Part shown: positions 46,745 through 54,349 of the stretch, in pieces
Layout of the letters: every line of letters starts with the position of its first letter
How positions within the stretch are numbered: position 1 is the stretch's first letter
DNA from: Acidobacteriota bacterium
Lineage (GTDB): Bacteria > Acidobacteriota > Aminicenantia > Aminicenantales > Saccharicenantaceae
Assembly: GCA_033549365.1 (NCBI GenBank)
Contig: JAWSUF010000001.1
Coordinates: 1-64,000, forward strand
Direction: 5' to 3'
DNA: 64,000 nt
Translations under genes and position numbers: made by a program
The notes under the pieces: generated by a model
Database searches by the model: none
Seen by the model: only the letters and a program-made list of their open reading frames with translations
Told to the model about the DNA's origin: nothing

Positions 46745-47595
46745 AAACTTAAAGAAAAGAAAAATGCGGGGCTCCCCGCAACAAGAGTCAGTCCGGCGGA
46801 CGTCTCGGTCCCATCTCCCGCCCGATTCCTGCGGCCTATCATTTTCGCCGATGCATAACCCAAAACAGCTCCGAAAAAAACGTCCGAAGCCCAATGCTTG
46901 TCCTTATGGATGCGGGCCAGGGAAACCATCGCGGCCGTCGAATAACAGATCACATCGACAACAGGACTTTCCGATCCATCGGCCACGGCTGCCGCGACAG
47001 CCCAGGCCGCCGACGTATGCCCCGAAGGAAAAGAGGTTCGGCGGGAAGCCGTGGAAAACGGACGGAAACGCAGATGTCCTTCCTCCGCCGGAGGACGTGA
47101 CCGCCCGGCAATCGTCTTGATGCCTGTGGTAAACAGGCTGGAAATGACATAACTCTCAAAACCGAGAAGCGCGGTCCGCCGCCAGCCCGGTTTGTCCGCG
47201 ATCAGCCCGGTGGTGTAAACTCCGGCCATGAGCGCCGTAAGCACCGCACCATCGCCGAAATGATCAAAAAAGGCGGCGGCATCCTTCGTTCCCGAGGTCC
47301 GGTTATTATGGACCGCTATCCGGATATCCTCGTCGACGGAGAATAGGAAAATTCCGGCACCGGCTGCGGCGCCGAAAAATGCGAGATCCCTCCCCTTCCA
47401 CTTCAGCGGGGATTGAGCCACGGCACCCAGGTCCCTTCCGATCTGCTTCAAATAATCCCGTCCCAGGGTATCGGCAGCCCGAAAGTCTTCGGCACGAAGC
47501 GCCTCGACCGGGATCAAAACCGGCAAAACGGCAAAAACGAGGAAAGCGGCAAAGCACTTGGATGTCGCGCGCGCGGGTTGAATAGAACGGGTCAT
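46741..47595 (-). CDS. PAP2-family phosphatase
   Basis: 284 aa; start ATG 47595 overlaps the kdtA stop (ATGA). A signal or anchor helix leads to a lipid-phosphatase core with the three PAP2 motifs: KTIAGRSRP (K-x6-RP), SFPSGHTS (PSGH) and SLARIHKDKHWASDV (SR-x5-H-x3-D). It dephosphorylates membrane lipid phosphates such as undecaprenyl-PP, PGP or lipid A intermediates; co-transcription with kdtA favours an envelope substrate. Its last codons (FFFSLSF) are formed by the U-tract of a terminator. Confidence 0.9.
   Translation of the reverse strand: MTRSIQPARATSKCFAAFLVFAVLPVLIPVEALRAEDFRAADTLGRDYLKQIGRDLGAVAQSPLKWKGRDLAFFGAAAGAGIFLFSVDEDIRIAVHNNRTSGTKDAAAFFDHFGDGAVLTALMAGVYTTGLIADKPGWRRTALLGFESYVISSLFTTGIKTIAGRSRPPAEEGHLRFRPFSTASRRTSFPSGHTSAAWAVAAAVADGSESPVVDVICYSTAAMVSLARIHKDKHWASDVFFGAVLGYASAKMIGRRNRAGDGTETSAGLTLVAGSPAFFFSLSF
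46747..46780 (-). terminator. Rho-independent terminator inside the end of the PAP2 gene
   Basis: On the minus strand, TGCGGGG-AG-CCCCGCA is followed by TTTTTCTTTTCTTT. The hairpin and U-rich tract are coding sequence for the C-terminus of the PAP2 protein, ending 4 bases before its stop. Confidence 0.75.
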
Positions 47596-48926
47596 GTCCG
47601 GTGGGTGTGATCCGCAAAACCGTTGACGAGCCTTTCGACGTCGCCGATCGTTCTGTCCGTGGCCCCGGGCAAAGCGTCCAAACACGCTCTGGCCCGCCCG
47701 CCCATCTCGGCGGAATTCGGACTTCCCGCCGATCGGAACATGGCGGACAAGTCCTCCTCGTTTCGAACCACCCTGGCTCCGCCGCCCTTCAGGAAACATT
47801 CCGCCAAATGGGCGAAATTGCCCATGTGCGGACCGAAATAAACCGGCTTGGCATGGAATGCGGGTTCCAGAATATTGTGTCCGCCCCACTCCACCAGGCT
47901 TCCGCCGACAAACGCGGAATCCGACAGGGCGTAGAACCGGGCCAATTCTCCGAGCGTATCCAGGATCAGGACATCCCAAGCGCGGGCCGGAAGACGATCT
48001 TGAAGCATTTCGGTTCGGCAGAATGCCGTCAATCCGTCTTCCCGGGCCGCTTTGGCCAATTCCCCGGCTCTCTCGATTTGGCGCGGCGCCAAAATCAAAC
48101 GGAGAAGGCCGTCCGGACGTCGTTCGGTCCGGAAGGCTCTTAGAATGATCTCCTCTTCGCCTTTACGGGTGCTTCCGGCGACGACGACACGGCCATGTTC
48201 CGGAATGCCCAGGCTTTCACGCAGAAATGCGCGCTGATCGGGCGCCAGAGGCGCGATGTGGACTTCCGACTTGAGATTACCGGCCACACCGATTTTGTCC
48301 CCGGGAACTCCCAGTTCCTCGAGCCGGATTCGGTCGAGGTCGGTCTGGACCAGAAACCGGTCGACATTTCGGAATATTTTCCGGATCAGCGGCCGGATTT
48401 TGCTGTAATTCTTATGAGAATTTTTCGAGATGCGGCCGTTGACGACGAGAACGCGTGTTCCCCGCCGAGCCGCTTCGCGGAGAAGATTCGGCCAGAATTC
48501 CGATTCGGCCAGAACGAGGACGCGGGGATCGACGGCCCGGAAGATCCGTCTGACGACCCAGGGAATGTCCAGGGGAACGAAAAAGATTTTGTCCGCGGAA
48601 ACCAGCTTTTCCCGGGCGATGCGCATCCCGGAATTGGTGTGGGTCGAAACGAAGATGTCCCATTCGGGATGGCGCGCCCGAAGCCGCTCCACGAAGTTTT
48701 GAACGGAGAGGACCTCCCCGACACTGACGGCATGAATCCATATGCCGGGTCTGGCCGGATCCCGGGATATCGGATCGAAGCCCAGGCGCTCCTTCAGATA
48801 GAGACGCTCCCGCCTCAGGATTTTCATACGAACGGCATAGTAGGGACAATACAGAGCCAACGCGACAAAGAGAAAAAAGGTATACAATACATACACGGCC
48901 GTTAGACTATATCGAAATTGCGGCAT
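47592..48926 (-). CDS. waaA: 3-deoxy-D-manno-octulosonic acid transferase
   Basis: 444 aa, the family's usual size. An N-terminal membrane anchor (AVYVLYTFFLFVALALYCPY) is followed by the GT30 domain: GIWIHAVSVGEVLSVQNFVE, STHTNSGMRIAREKL, LAESEFWPNLLREA and the C-terminal FVGGSLVEWGGHNILEPAFH. It attaches Kdo to lipid A on the inner-membrane face. ATG 48926 gives MPQFRYSL; another in-frame ATG lies at 48950, and neither has a strong ribosome site. It is divergent from the 59-aa gene. With lpxB at 53.2 kb it shows the cell makes lipid A with Kdo. Confidence 0.94.
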   Translation of the reverse strand: MPQFRYSLTAVYVLYTFFLFVALALYCPYYAVRMKILRRERLYLKERLGFDPISRDPARPGIWIHAVSVGEVLSVQNFVERLRARHPEWDIFVSTHTNSGMRIAREKLVSADKIFFVPLDIPWVVRRIFRAVDPRVLVLAESEFWPNLLREAARRGTRVLVVNGRISKNSHKNYSKIRPLIRKIFRNVDRFLVQTDLDRIRLEELGVPGDKIGVAGNLKSEVHIAPLAPDQRAFLRESLGIPEHGRVVVAGSTRKGEEEIILRAFRTERRPDGLLRLILAPRQIERAGELAKAAREDGLTAFCRTEMLQDRLPARAWDVLILDTLGELARFYALSDSAFVGGSLVEWGGHNILEPAFHAKPVYFGPHMGNFAHLAECFLKGGGARVVRNEEDLSAMFRSAGSPNSAEMGGRARACLDALPGATDRTIGDVERLVNGFADHTHRT

Positions 48927-49016
48927 TCGTGCAAGATCCGGGCGTTGCATGAATCGGGAAAATCTGTTAAGATGTCGGCTGAAATTGTCTGGATATAATC
49001 CCGAAAGGAACGTAAA

Positions 49017-49196
49017 ATGGCAGACGACGCCAAGAAAGAAACAGCCGCTGAAAAAGAACCCCGCAGAAAGAAAGTCAAAGACTTGACCCTTAAGGACATA
49101 GAGACCCGCCTGGCTGAACTCAAGACATCCCAGGGAGGATGGAGGTCCCGTTACGCCCGCCATCTTCTGGACAGAAAAAAAGCCCTGACTTCCTGA
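49017..49196 (+). CDS. 59-aa basic hypothetical protein
   Basis: Starts at ATG 49017, with AAAGGAA in front and a perfect -10 TATAAT at 48994-48999 (no convincing -35). The product is highly charged: [19 protein letters not shown], then [13 protein letters not shown] and [15 protein letters not shown]. It is likely helical and nucleic-acid-binding in character. It stands 70 bp before rpsO on the same strand. I do not recognise a family. The ribosome site, promoter and position next to translation genes make it a plausible real gene. Confidence 0.65.
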   Translation: MADDAKKETAAEKEPRRKKVKDLTLKDIETRLAELKTSQGGWRSRYARHLLDRKKALTS

Positions 49197-49206
49197 TAAC
49201 AAGACA

Positions 49207-49236
49207 TTTACATTTCCGCCCGTTTTGGGATATGAT
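49207..49236 (+). promoter_or_regulatory. rpsO promoter
   Basis: TTTACA (49207-49212), 18-bp spacer, TATGAT (49231-49236). The GTG start follows after AAGGAGA. Confidence 0.55.
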
Positions 49237-49266
49237 GTAGCGGAAAACCATAAGGAGACACATCGA

Positions 49267-49533
49267 GTGCTAGACACAGAAAACAAAACCCGTATTATCC
49301 GGGAGAGCCAGGTCCATGCGACCGATTCGGGTTCGCCCGAGGTTCAAATCGCCCTGATGACGGAACGCATCAATCTGCTCATCGGACATTTCAACACCCA
49401 CAAGAAAGACCACCACTCCCGAACCGGGCTGTTGAAACTTGTCGGACAGCGGAAACGTCTTCTTGAGTATCTCAAGAAGAAAGACGTCGGCCGCTACGAA
49501 AAAACCATCAAACGCCTGGGCCTCAGAAAGTAG
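49267..49533 (+). CDS. rpsO: 30S ribosomal protein S15
   Basis: 88 aa (family 88-89). The GTG start at 49267 follows [30 protein letters not shown]-type segment ([19 protein letters not shown]), [20 protein letters not shown] and LLEYLKKKD are characteristic. It binds 16S rRNA early in small-subunit assembly. It is followed by pnp 18 bp downstream, the classic rpsO-pnp arrangement. Confidence 0.98.
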   Translation: MLDTENKTRIIRESQVHATDSGSPEVQIALMTERINLLIGHFNTHKKDHHSRTGLLKLVGQRKRLLEYLKKKDVGRYEKTIKRLGLRK

Positions 49534-49551
49534 TCCGGGTCGAGGAAAAAA

Positions 49552-51732
49552 ATGTCCAACAGCATTAGTCTTGATATCCAAGGACGCACCCTATCCATCG
49601 ATATCGGCAAGGTGGCGCGCCAAGCCGATGGATCCGCCCTGATCCGATACGGGGATACCGTCATGCTTGTGACGGCGACATCCAAAAAAGACATGAAGGA
49701 AACCAAGCCGTTCCTTCCCCTGATCATCGACTACCGCGAGAACACCTACGCCGCAGGCAAAATCCCCGGCGGCTTTTTCAAACGCGAAGGCCGGATGACG
49801 GAAAGGGAAATCCTCATCGCCCGTATGATCGACCGTCCGGTCCGCAGCCTTTTCCCCGAGGGCTACTTTTTTGACACTCAGGTCGTCGGACTTCTTCTTT
49901 CCGCCGATTTGGAAAATGACCCGGATACCCTGGGGATCATCGGGGCTTCGGCCGCCCTTTATTTTTCCGACATTCCGTTCACGACGCCCATCGGCGCCGT
50001 CAAGATCGGCCTCGTCGACGGCCGGTTTGTGATCAATCCCAAGACCTCCGAACTCGAGGGCAGCCTCCTCAATATGGTTGTCGTCGGCACCGAACACGGC
50101 GTCGTGATGATCGAGGCCGCCGCCGTCGAAGTCGACGAGAACACGGTCATCGAAGCCATCGACCTGGCCATGGAACAGATCAAGCGGATCGTCCAGGCCC
50201 AAAAGGACGCCTACGCCCGGTCCGGCATCCAAAAACGCGAATTCACCCCTGCCGAAACCGATGAAGATCTTCTGACCCGCCTGAAAGAGGAAATCGGTGA
50301 CGCGCTTCTCAAAGCCCTTCAAATTCCCAATAAGAAGGCCGGCGAACAGGCCGTCGTCAAGATCCGGCAGTTCCTGGTCGACCGGGTTCCGGAAGGAAAT
50401 GAAAAAGAGATCGCCCACGTGCAGCGGCATTTCTATATTCTCCAGGAGCGCCTGGCCCGCGAGTTCATCCTGAACAATCGGGCCCGGACCGACGGCCGGC
50501 GATTCGACGAAATCCGGCCCATCAAGATCGAGGTCGGGTTTCTTCCGAGAACCCACGGTTCGGCTCTTTTTACCCGCGGGGAAACCCAATGCCAGGCGAC
50601 CGTCACCCTGGGGACGGTGAGCGACATCCAGAGGCTCGACGGAATCGGCGCGGAATCGGAAAAACGGTTCATGCTCCATTACAATTTCATGCCTTTCTGC
50701 GTCGGCGAAGTGGGTTTTCTCCGGGGTCCGGGCCGCCGCGAGATCGGCCATGGAGCCCTGGCCGAAAAAGGCCTTGTGCCCGGCATTCCCGATTCCGAGG
50801 CGTTTCCCTATACCGTCCGCATCGTCGCCGACATCCTGGAATCGAACGGCTCCTCCTCCATGGCGACGGCCTGCGCCGGCGCCCTGGCCCTGATGGACGC
50901 CGGAGTTCCCCTGACACGGGTCGTGTCCGGAATCGCCATGGGTCTCGTCAAGGACGGCGATCGATACGCCGTTCTGACGGATATCGCCGGTGTCGAGGAT
51001 CATTTCGGAGATATGGACTTCAAGGTCATCGGCAGCGAAAAAGGCATCACCGCCATTCAGATGGATCTGAAGATTTCCCATGTGACGCGTCAGATCCTCA
51101 GCGAAGCTCTTGAGCAGGCCCGGAACGCCCGGATCGAGATTCTGAACAAAATGAAGGCCGCGATCGCCCAGCCGCGTCCCGAAATCTCCATTTACGCGCC
51201 GAGGATCCTGACGCTCTTCATCAATCCCGAGAAAGTCGGAGACGTCATCGGTCCGGCCGGCAAAGTCATCAAGAGAATCACGGCGGCGACGGGCGTCAAG
51301 ATCGATGTCGAGGAGAACGGAAAAATCATCATCGCCTCAACCGATGTGGAAGCGGCCGAGAGAGCCAAGGAGATGATCCACGAGATCACGATCGAGGCCG
51401 AAGTCGGAAAAACCTACACGGGAAAAGTCGTCCGTCTGGAGGATTACGGCGCTTTCGTTGAAATCCTGCCCAATATTTACGGACTTCTCCATATTTCCGA
51501 GGTCGCCAATTACCGGATCAACAGCATCCGGGACCACATCAAAATGGGACAGATGCTGACCGTCAAAGTGATCAGTATCGACGACGACAACAAGGTCCGC
51601 GTGAGCAAGAAGGCACTCGAAGAATCGGAATCTTCCGACGGGGAATCGACGCCATCGTCCGGAAACACCTATTCCGGACAGCAGCGGGATTCGAACCGCC
51701 CTCCCCGTCGGCACAACAGGAACAGATTCTGA
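49552..51732 (+). CDS. pnp: Polynucleotide phosphorylase
   Basis: 726 aa. Two RNase PH domains (EGRMTEREILIARMIDRPVR-type in the first; RTHGSALFTRGETQCQATVT in the second) flank the helical region. The catalytic segment GDMDFKVIGSEKGITAIQMD is followed by a KH domain (VIGPAGKVIKRI) and an S1 domain (GKVVRLEDYGAFVEILPNIY, GLLHISEVA). It is the phosphorolytic 3'-5' exoribonuclease of the RNA degradosome. The order with rpsO and the length are standard. Confidence 0.98.
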   Translation: MSNSISLDIQGRTLSIDIGKVARQADGSALIRYGDTVMLVTATSKKDMKETKPFLPLIIDYRENTYAAGKIPGGFFKREGRMTEREILIARMIDRPVRSLFPEGYFFDTQVVGLLLSADLENDPDTLGIIGASAALYFSDIPFTTPIGAVKIGLVDGRFVINPKTSELEGSLLNMVVVGTEHGVVMIEAAAVEVDENTVIEAIDLAMEQIKRIVQAQKDAYARSGIQKREFTPAETDEDLLTRLKEEIGDALLKALQIPNKKAGEQAVVKIRQFLVDRVPEGNEKEIAHVQRHFYILQERLAREFILNNRARTDGRRFDEIRPIKIEVGFLPRTHGSALFTRGETQCQATVTLGTVSDIQRLDGIGAESEKRFMLHYNFMPFCVGEVGFLRGPGRREIGHGALAEKGLVPGIPDSEAFPYTVRIVADILESNGSSSMATACAGALALMDAGVPLTRVVSGIAMGLVKDGDRYAVLTDIAGVEDHFGDMDFKVIGSEKGITAIQMDLKISHVTRQILSEALEQARNARIEILNKMKAAIAQPRPEISIYAPRILTLFINPEKVGDVIGPAGKVIKRITAATGVKIDVEENGKIIIASTDVEAAERAKEMIHEITIEAEVGKTYTGKVVRLEDYGAFVEILPNIYGLLHISEVANYRINSIRDHIKMGQMLTVKVISIDDDNKVRVSKKALEESESSDGESTPSSGNTYSGQQRDSNRPPRRHNRNRF

Positions 51733-51743
51733 TCCCCGGCGAG

Positions 51744-52250
51744 GTGATGACAACACCGCGGAAAACAGCGGGAATCTTAAAAGGGCGCGGCGGCTTCACC
51801 CTGGTGGAGATGCTCGTCACGCTTTCCATTGTGGCCGTTCTGGCCGGGGCCGCCGTGCCGTTGGCCCGGACCGCGATCCAAAGGGAAAAAGAGATCGAAT
51901 TGAGACGGAACCTGAGGATTCTCCGCGAAGCCATCGATGTCTACAAAAATATGGCCGACGAAAACCTGTTCTCCGTCGAAGCCGACAGCGAGGGCTATCC
52001 TCCCGACCTGAAAACCCTGGTCGAAGGTGTCGAAATCGTCGATAAATCCGAAGGCGCTTCCAGCGAAAAAAAAATCTTTCGTTTCCTTCGCCGGATTCCC
52101 CGCGACCCCATGACGGAATCCCCGGACTGGGGGCTTCGCTCCTTCCAGGACGATCCGGGTTCCGATTCCTGGGGAGGCGAAAACGTCTTCGATGTCTATA
52201 CCCGAAGCACGGCCAAGGCTTTGGACGGCAGTCGATACAGGGAGTGGTGA
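51744..52250 (+). CDS. Type II secretion-type pseudopilin (GspG-like)
   Basis: 168 aa. The prepilin signature GGFTLVEMLVTLSIVAVLAG has Gly at the cleavage site and Glu at +5, followed by a hydrophobic helix. The globular part has GYPPDLKTLVEGV, RRIPRDPMTESPDWG and DSWGGENVFDVY, a pattern seen in GspG major pseudopilins (calcium-site region). A GAGGTG ribosome site is present. It is the first of three consecutive pilin-like genes between pnp and lpxB. No secretion ATPase is nearby, so the apparatus must be elsewhere. Confidence 0.88.
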   Translation: MMTTPRKTAGILKGRGGFTLVEMLVTLSIVAVLAGAAVPLARTAIQREKEIELRRNLRILREAIDVYKNMADENLFSVEADSEGYPPDLKTLVEGVEIVDKSEGASSEKKIFRFLRRIPRDPMTESPDWGLRSFQDDPGSDSWGGENVFDVYTRSTAKALDGSRYREW

Positions 52251-52254
52251 CCCA

Positions 52255-52671
52255 ATGATCCGCCGATTTTGCAAATGGCACGCCTCTCCGGGGTTCACCC
52301 TCATCGAGTTGATTGTCGTCTTCGCCCTGATCGGCATCCTTGTCGGCCTCGGACTTCCGCAATATCGAACAGCCACTCAGCGGGCGCGCGAGGCCGTTCT
52401 GAAGGAAAACCTATTCATTATGAGAAAGCTCCTTGACCAGTATTATCAGGACAAGGGCCGCTACCCCCCGTCCCTCAACACACTGGTCGAAGACGGATAC
52501 TTGAGAACCATCCCCGTCGATCCGATCACCCAGTCCGCCGACACCTGGATCCCTATCCCCTATTTCCCCGCGCCGGATGAGCCGGCCGCATCTCCCCTTC
52601 CGGGCATATGGGACGTCAAATCGGGTTCAGAGCGCACCGGCCTGAATGGGACGCTTTACAACACATGGTGA
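52255..52671 (+). CDS. Pseudopilin (GspG-like)
   Basis: 138 aa; ATG 52255. The prepilin motif is PGFTLIELIVVFALIGILVG, and the globular domain has YYQDKGRYPPSLNTLVEDGY and IPVDPITQSADTW. It lies 4 bp after the first pseudopilin gene. Its C-terminal GIWDVKSGSERTGLNGTLY repeats a feature common in minor pseudopilins of this kind. Confidence 0.88.
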   Translation: MIRRFCKWHASPGFTLIELIVVFALIGILVGLGLPQYRTATQRAREAVLKENLFIMRKLLDQYYQDKGRYPPSLNTLVEDGYLRTIPVDPITQSADTWIPIPYFPAPDEPAASPLPGIWDVKSGSERTGLNGTLYNTW

Positions 52672-53204
52672 AATCCGCGCCGGACGGCTACATGCTGATC
52701 ATGCTGATGATGGTCGTCTTTGTCCTTTCGATCGGTCTTCTTGTCGCCGTGCCCGTATGGCAAACTCAGATCCAGAGGGAAAAGGAAGAAGAACTGATCT
52801 TTCGGGGCCGTCAATATGTTGAGGCGGTCCGGGTTTTCACGCGGAAAAACCCCGGACGATTTCCCGCCAGTTTCAAGGAACTTGAGGAAAACGGATTTCT
52901 GCGCCGGGCTTATCCCGACCCCATGACCGAAAGCGGCGCCTGGGATATCATTCTTCAATCCGAGAGCCTTTCCGCTTCCGTGCCGGAAGGCGAAACCGGA
53001 CAAACCATCCTCATCGCTCCTGAATCCGCCTTGGATTCGATTTCCAATCCGAGAATTCTCGGCGTTGTCAGCACATCGACCAAAAAAGCCTTCCGTGTCC
53101 TCAACGAAAAGGAAACTTACGACGCCTGGCTTTTTTATTACGGCCACGATCCCGAAAATCCCCCCCGAATCATCCGCCACGGAGAAACAAAGGACCGTCC
53201 TTGA
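52665..53204 (+). CDS. Pilin-like protein with a degenerate prepilin motif
   Basis: 179 aa; ATG 52665 overlaps the previous stop. The N-terminal DGYMLIMLMMVVFVLSIGLL matches the prepilin helix in position, but the conserved Glu at +5 is replaced by Met, so self-assembly and N-methylation may differ (GspK-type minor pilins also lack Glu5). The globular domain keeps a REKEEELIFRGRQYVEAVR helix and RRAYPDPMTESGAWD. It is probably a minor or tip pseudopilin. It overlaps the lpxB TTG start. Confidence 0.78.
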   Translation: MVKSAPDGYMLIMLMMVVFVLSIGLLVAVPVWQTQIQREKEEELIFRGRQYVEAVRVFTRKNPGRFPASFKELEENGFLRRAYPDPMTESGAWDIILQSESLSASVPEGETGQTILIAPESALDSISNPRILGVVSTSTKKAFRVLNEKETYDAWLFYYGHDPENPPRIIRHGETKDRP

Positions 53205-54343
53205 AATCCTCCGTTCTGATCGTCGCCGGAGAGTCCAGCGGAGAAAAATACGGCGCCGCGCTCGTCCGGGAATACCGATCCCTGGATCCTTCCGCCTCTT
53301 TTTTCGGAATCGGCGGCCCGGAAATGGCCGCGGCGGGCGTGGACATCCTTCATCCGATGAACGATTTGGCGGTGGTCGGTTTGACCGAAGTGCTGATCCA
53401 CATTCCCCGAATCCGCCGGATCCTGAAATCCCTGACCGGCACCGCCCGGGAGAAAAAACCTCGGGCCGCCGTCCTCATCGACGCTCCCGATTTCAACCTT
53501 CGCCTGGCCCGTTCGTTAAAAAGGGCGGGGATTCCCGTTCTTTATTATGTCAGCCCGACGGTCTGGGCCTGGCGTCACCGCCGTCTGAAAACGATCAAGG
53601 CCCGAATCGAGCGCATGTTGCTGATTTTTCCCTTCGAGGAAGAAATCTATCGCAAGGCTGGCATTCCTCACGCCTATGTCGGCCATCCGCTTCAGGATAA
53701 AATCCGAACGAGCCGGATCAAGGCGGATTTTTTCAGAATTCACGGACTGGATCCGACAAAATCCGTGGTCGCCGTTCTTCCGGGAAGCCGGGCCGGCGAA
53801 GTCCATCGCCATCTTCCGGTTTTATGGGAAACCGCAACTCATCTCGAGAAGATTCGGGATTGCCAGTGCCTTTTTGTCCGGGCGGCCAATCTGGAAGCCG
53901 ATGTTTTGAGGGCTCCTCCGGGGCACAATCATGCCTTTCGCGTTCTGTCCGCATCGGAGGACGGATACAACGCCATGGCCTGGTCCGACCTTGTTCTGTC
54001 TTCTTGTGGCACGGCCAACCTGGAGACGGCTCTGCTCGGAACACCCTTCATCGCTTTCTATAAGATCTCACCCTTGACCTATGCACTAGCCAAAAGAATG
54101 ATCACCCTCAAAAGCGTCAGCATTGTCAATATTCTGGCCGGAGAGCTTGTCGTTCCCGAACTCATCCAGCACGATTTCACATCGGAAAAGCTGACGGCCC
54201 AAGCCACGGCTCTTCTTGATTCGGAACCGGACCGGACCCGCATGAAAGCCCATTTCGACCGCATCCGGAAGATGATCCACGTGGACAACCCGTCGCAGCG
54301 GGCCGCCCGTGAACTGGCGGATCTCCTGAATCCGCCGGGCTGA
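53201..54343 (+). CDS. lpxB: Lipid-A-disaccharide synthase
   Basis: 380 aa, TTG start at 53201 overlapping the pilin gene's stop. GT19 hallmarks: LIVAGESSGEKYGAALV at the N-terminus, MNDLAVVGLTEVL, APDFNLRLARSLKRAGIPVL, YYVSPTVWAWR and the C-terminal SSCGTANLETALLGTPFIAF. It joins UDP-2,3-diacylglucosamine and lipid X to make the lipid A disaccharide. Its coupling to pseudopilin genes is unusual and may only reflect shared transcription. Confidence 0.96.
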   Translation: MKSSVLIVAGESSGEKYGAALVREYRSLDPSASFFGIGGPEMAAAGVDILHPMNDLAVVGLTEVLIHIPRIRRILKSLTGTAREKKPRAAVLIDAPDFNLRLARSLKRAGIPVLYYVSPTVWAWRHRRLKTIKARIERMLLIFPFEEEIYRKAGIPHAYVGHPLQDKIRTSRIKADFFRIHGLDPTKSVVAVLPGSRAGEVHRHLPVLWETATHLEKIRDCQCLFVRAANLEADVLRAPPGHNHAFRVLSASEDGYNAMAWSDLVLSSCGTANLETALLGTPFIAFYKISPLTYALAKRMITLKSVSIVNILAGELVVPELIQHDFTSEKLTAQATALLDSEPDRTRMKAHFDRIRKMIHVDNPSQRAARELADLLNPPG

Positions 54344-54349
54344 TCCAGG

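Noticed and set aside
49591-51081. 496-codon minus-strand frame opposite pnp
   Set aside because: Shadow of pnp; Asp/Gly-rich with no motif.
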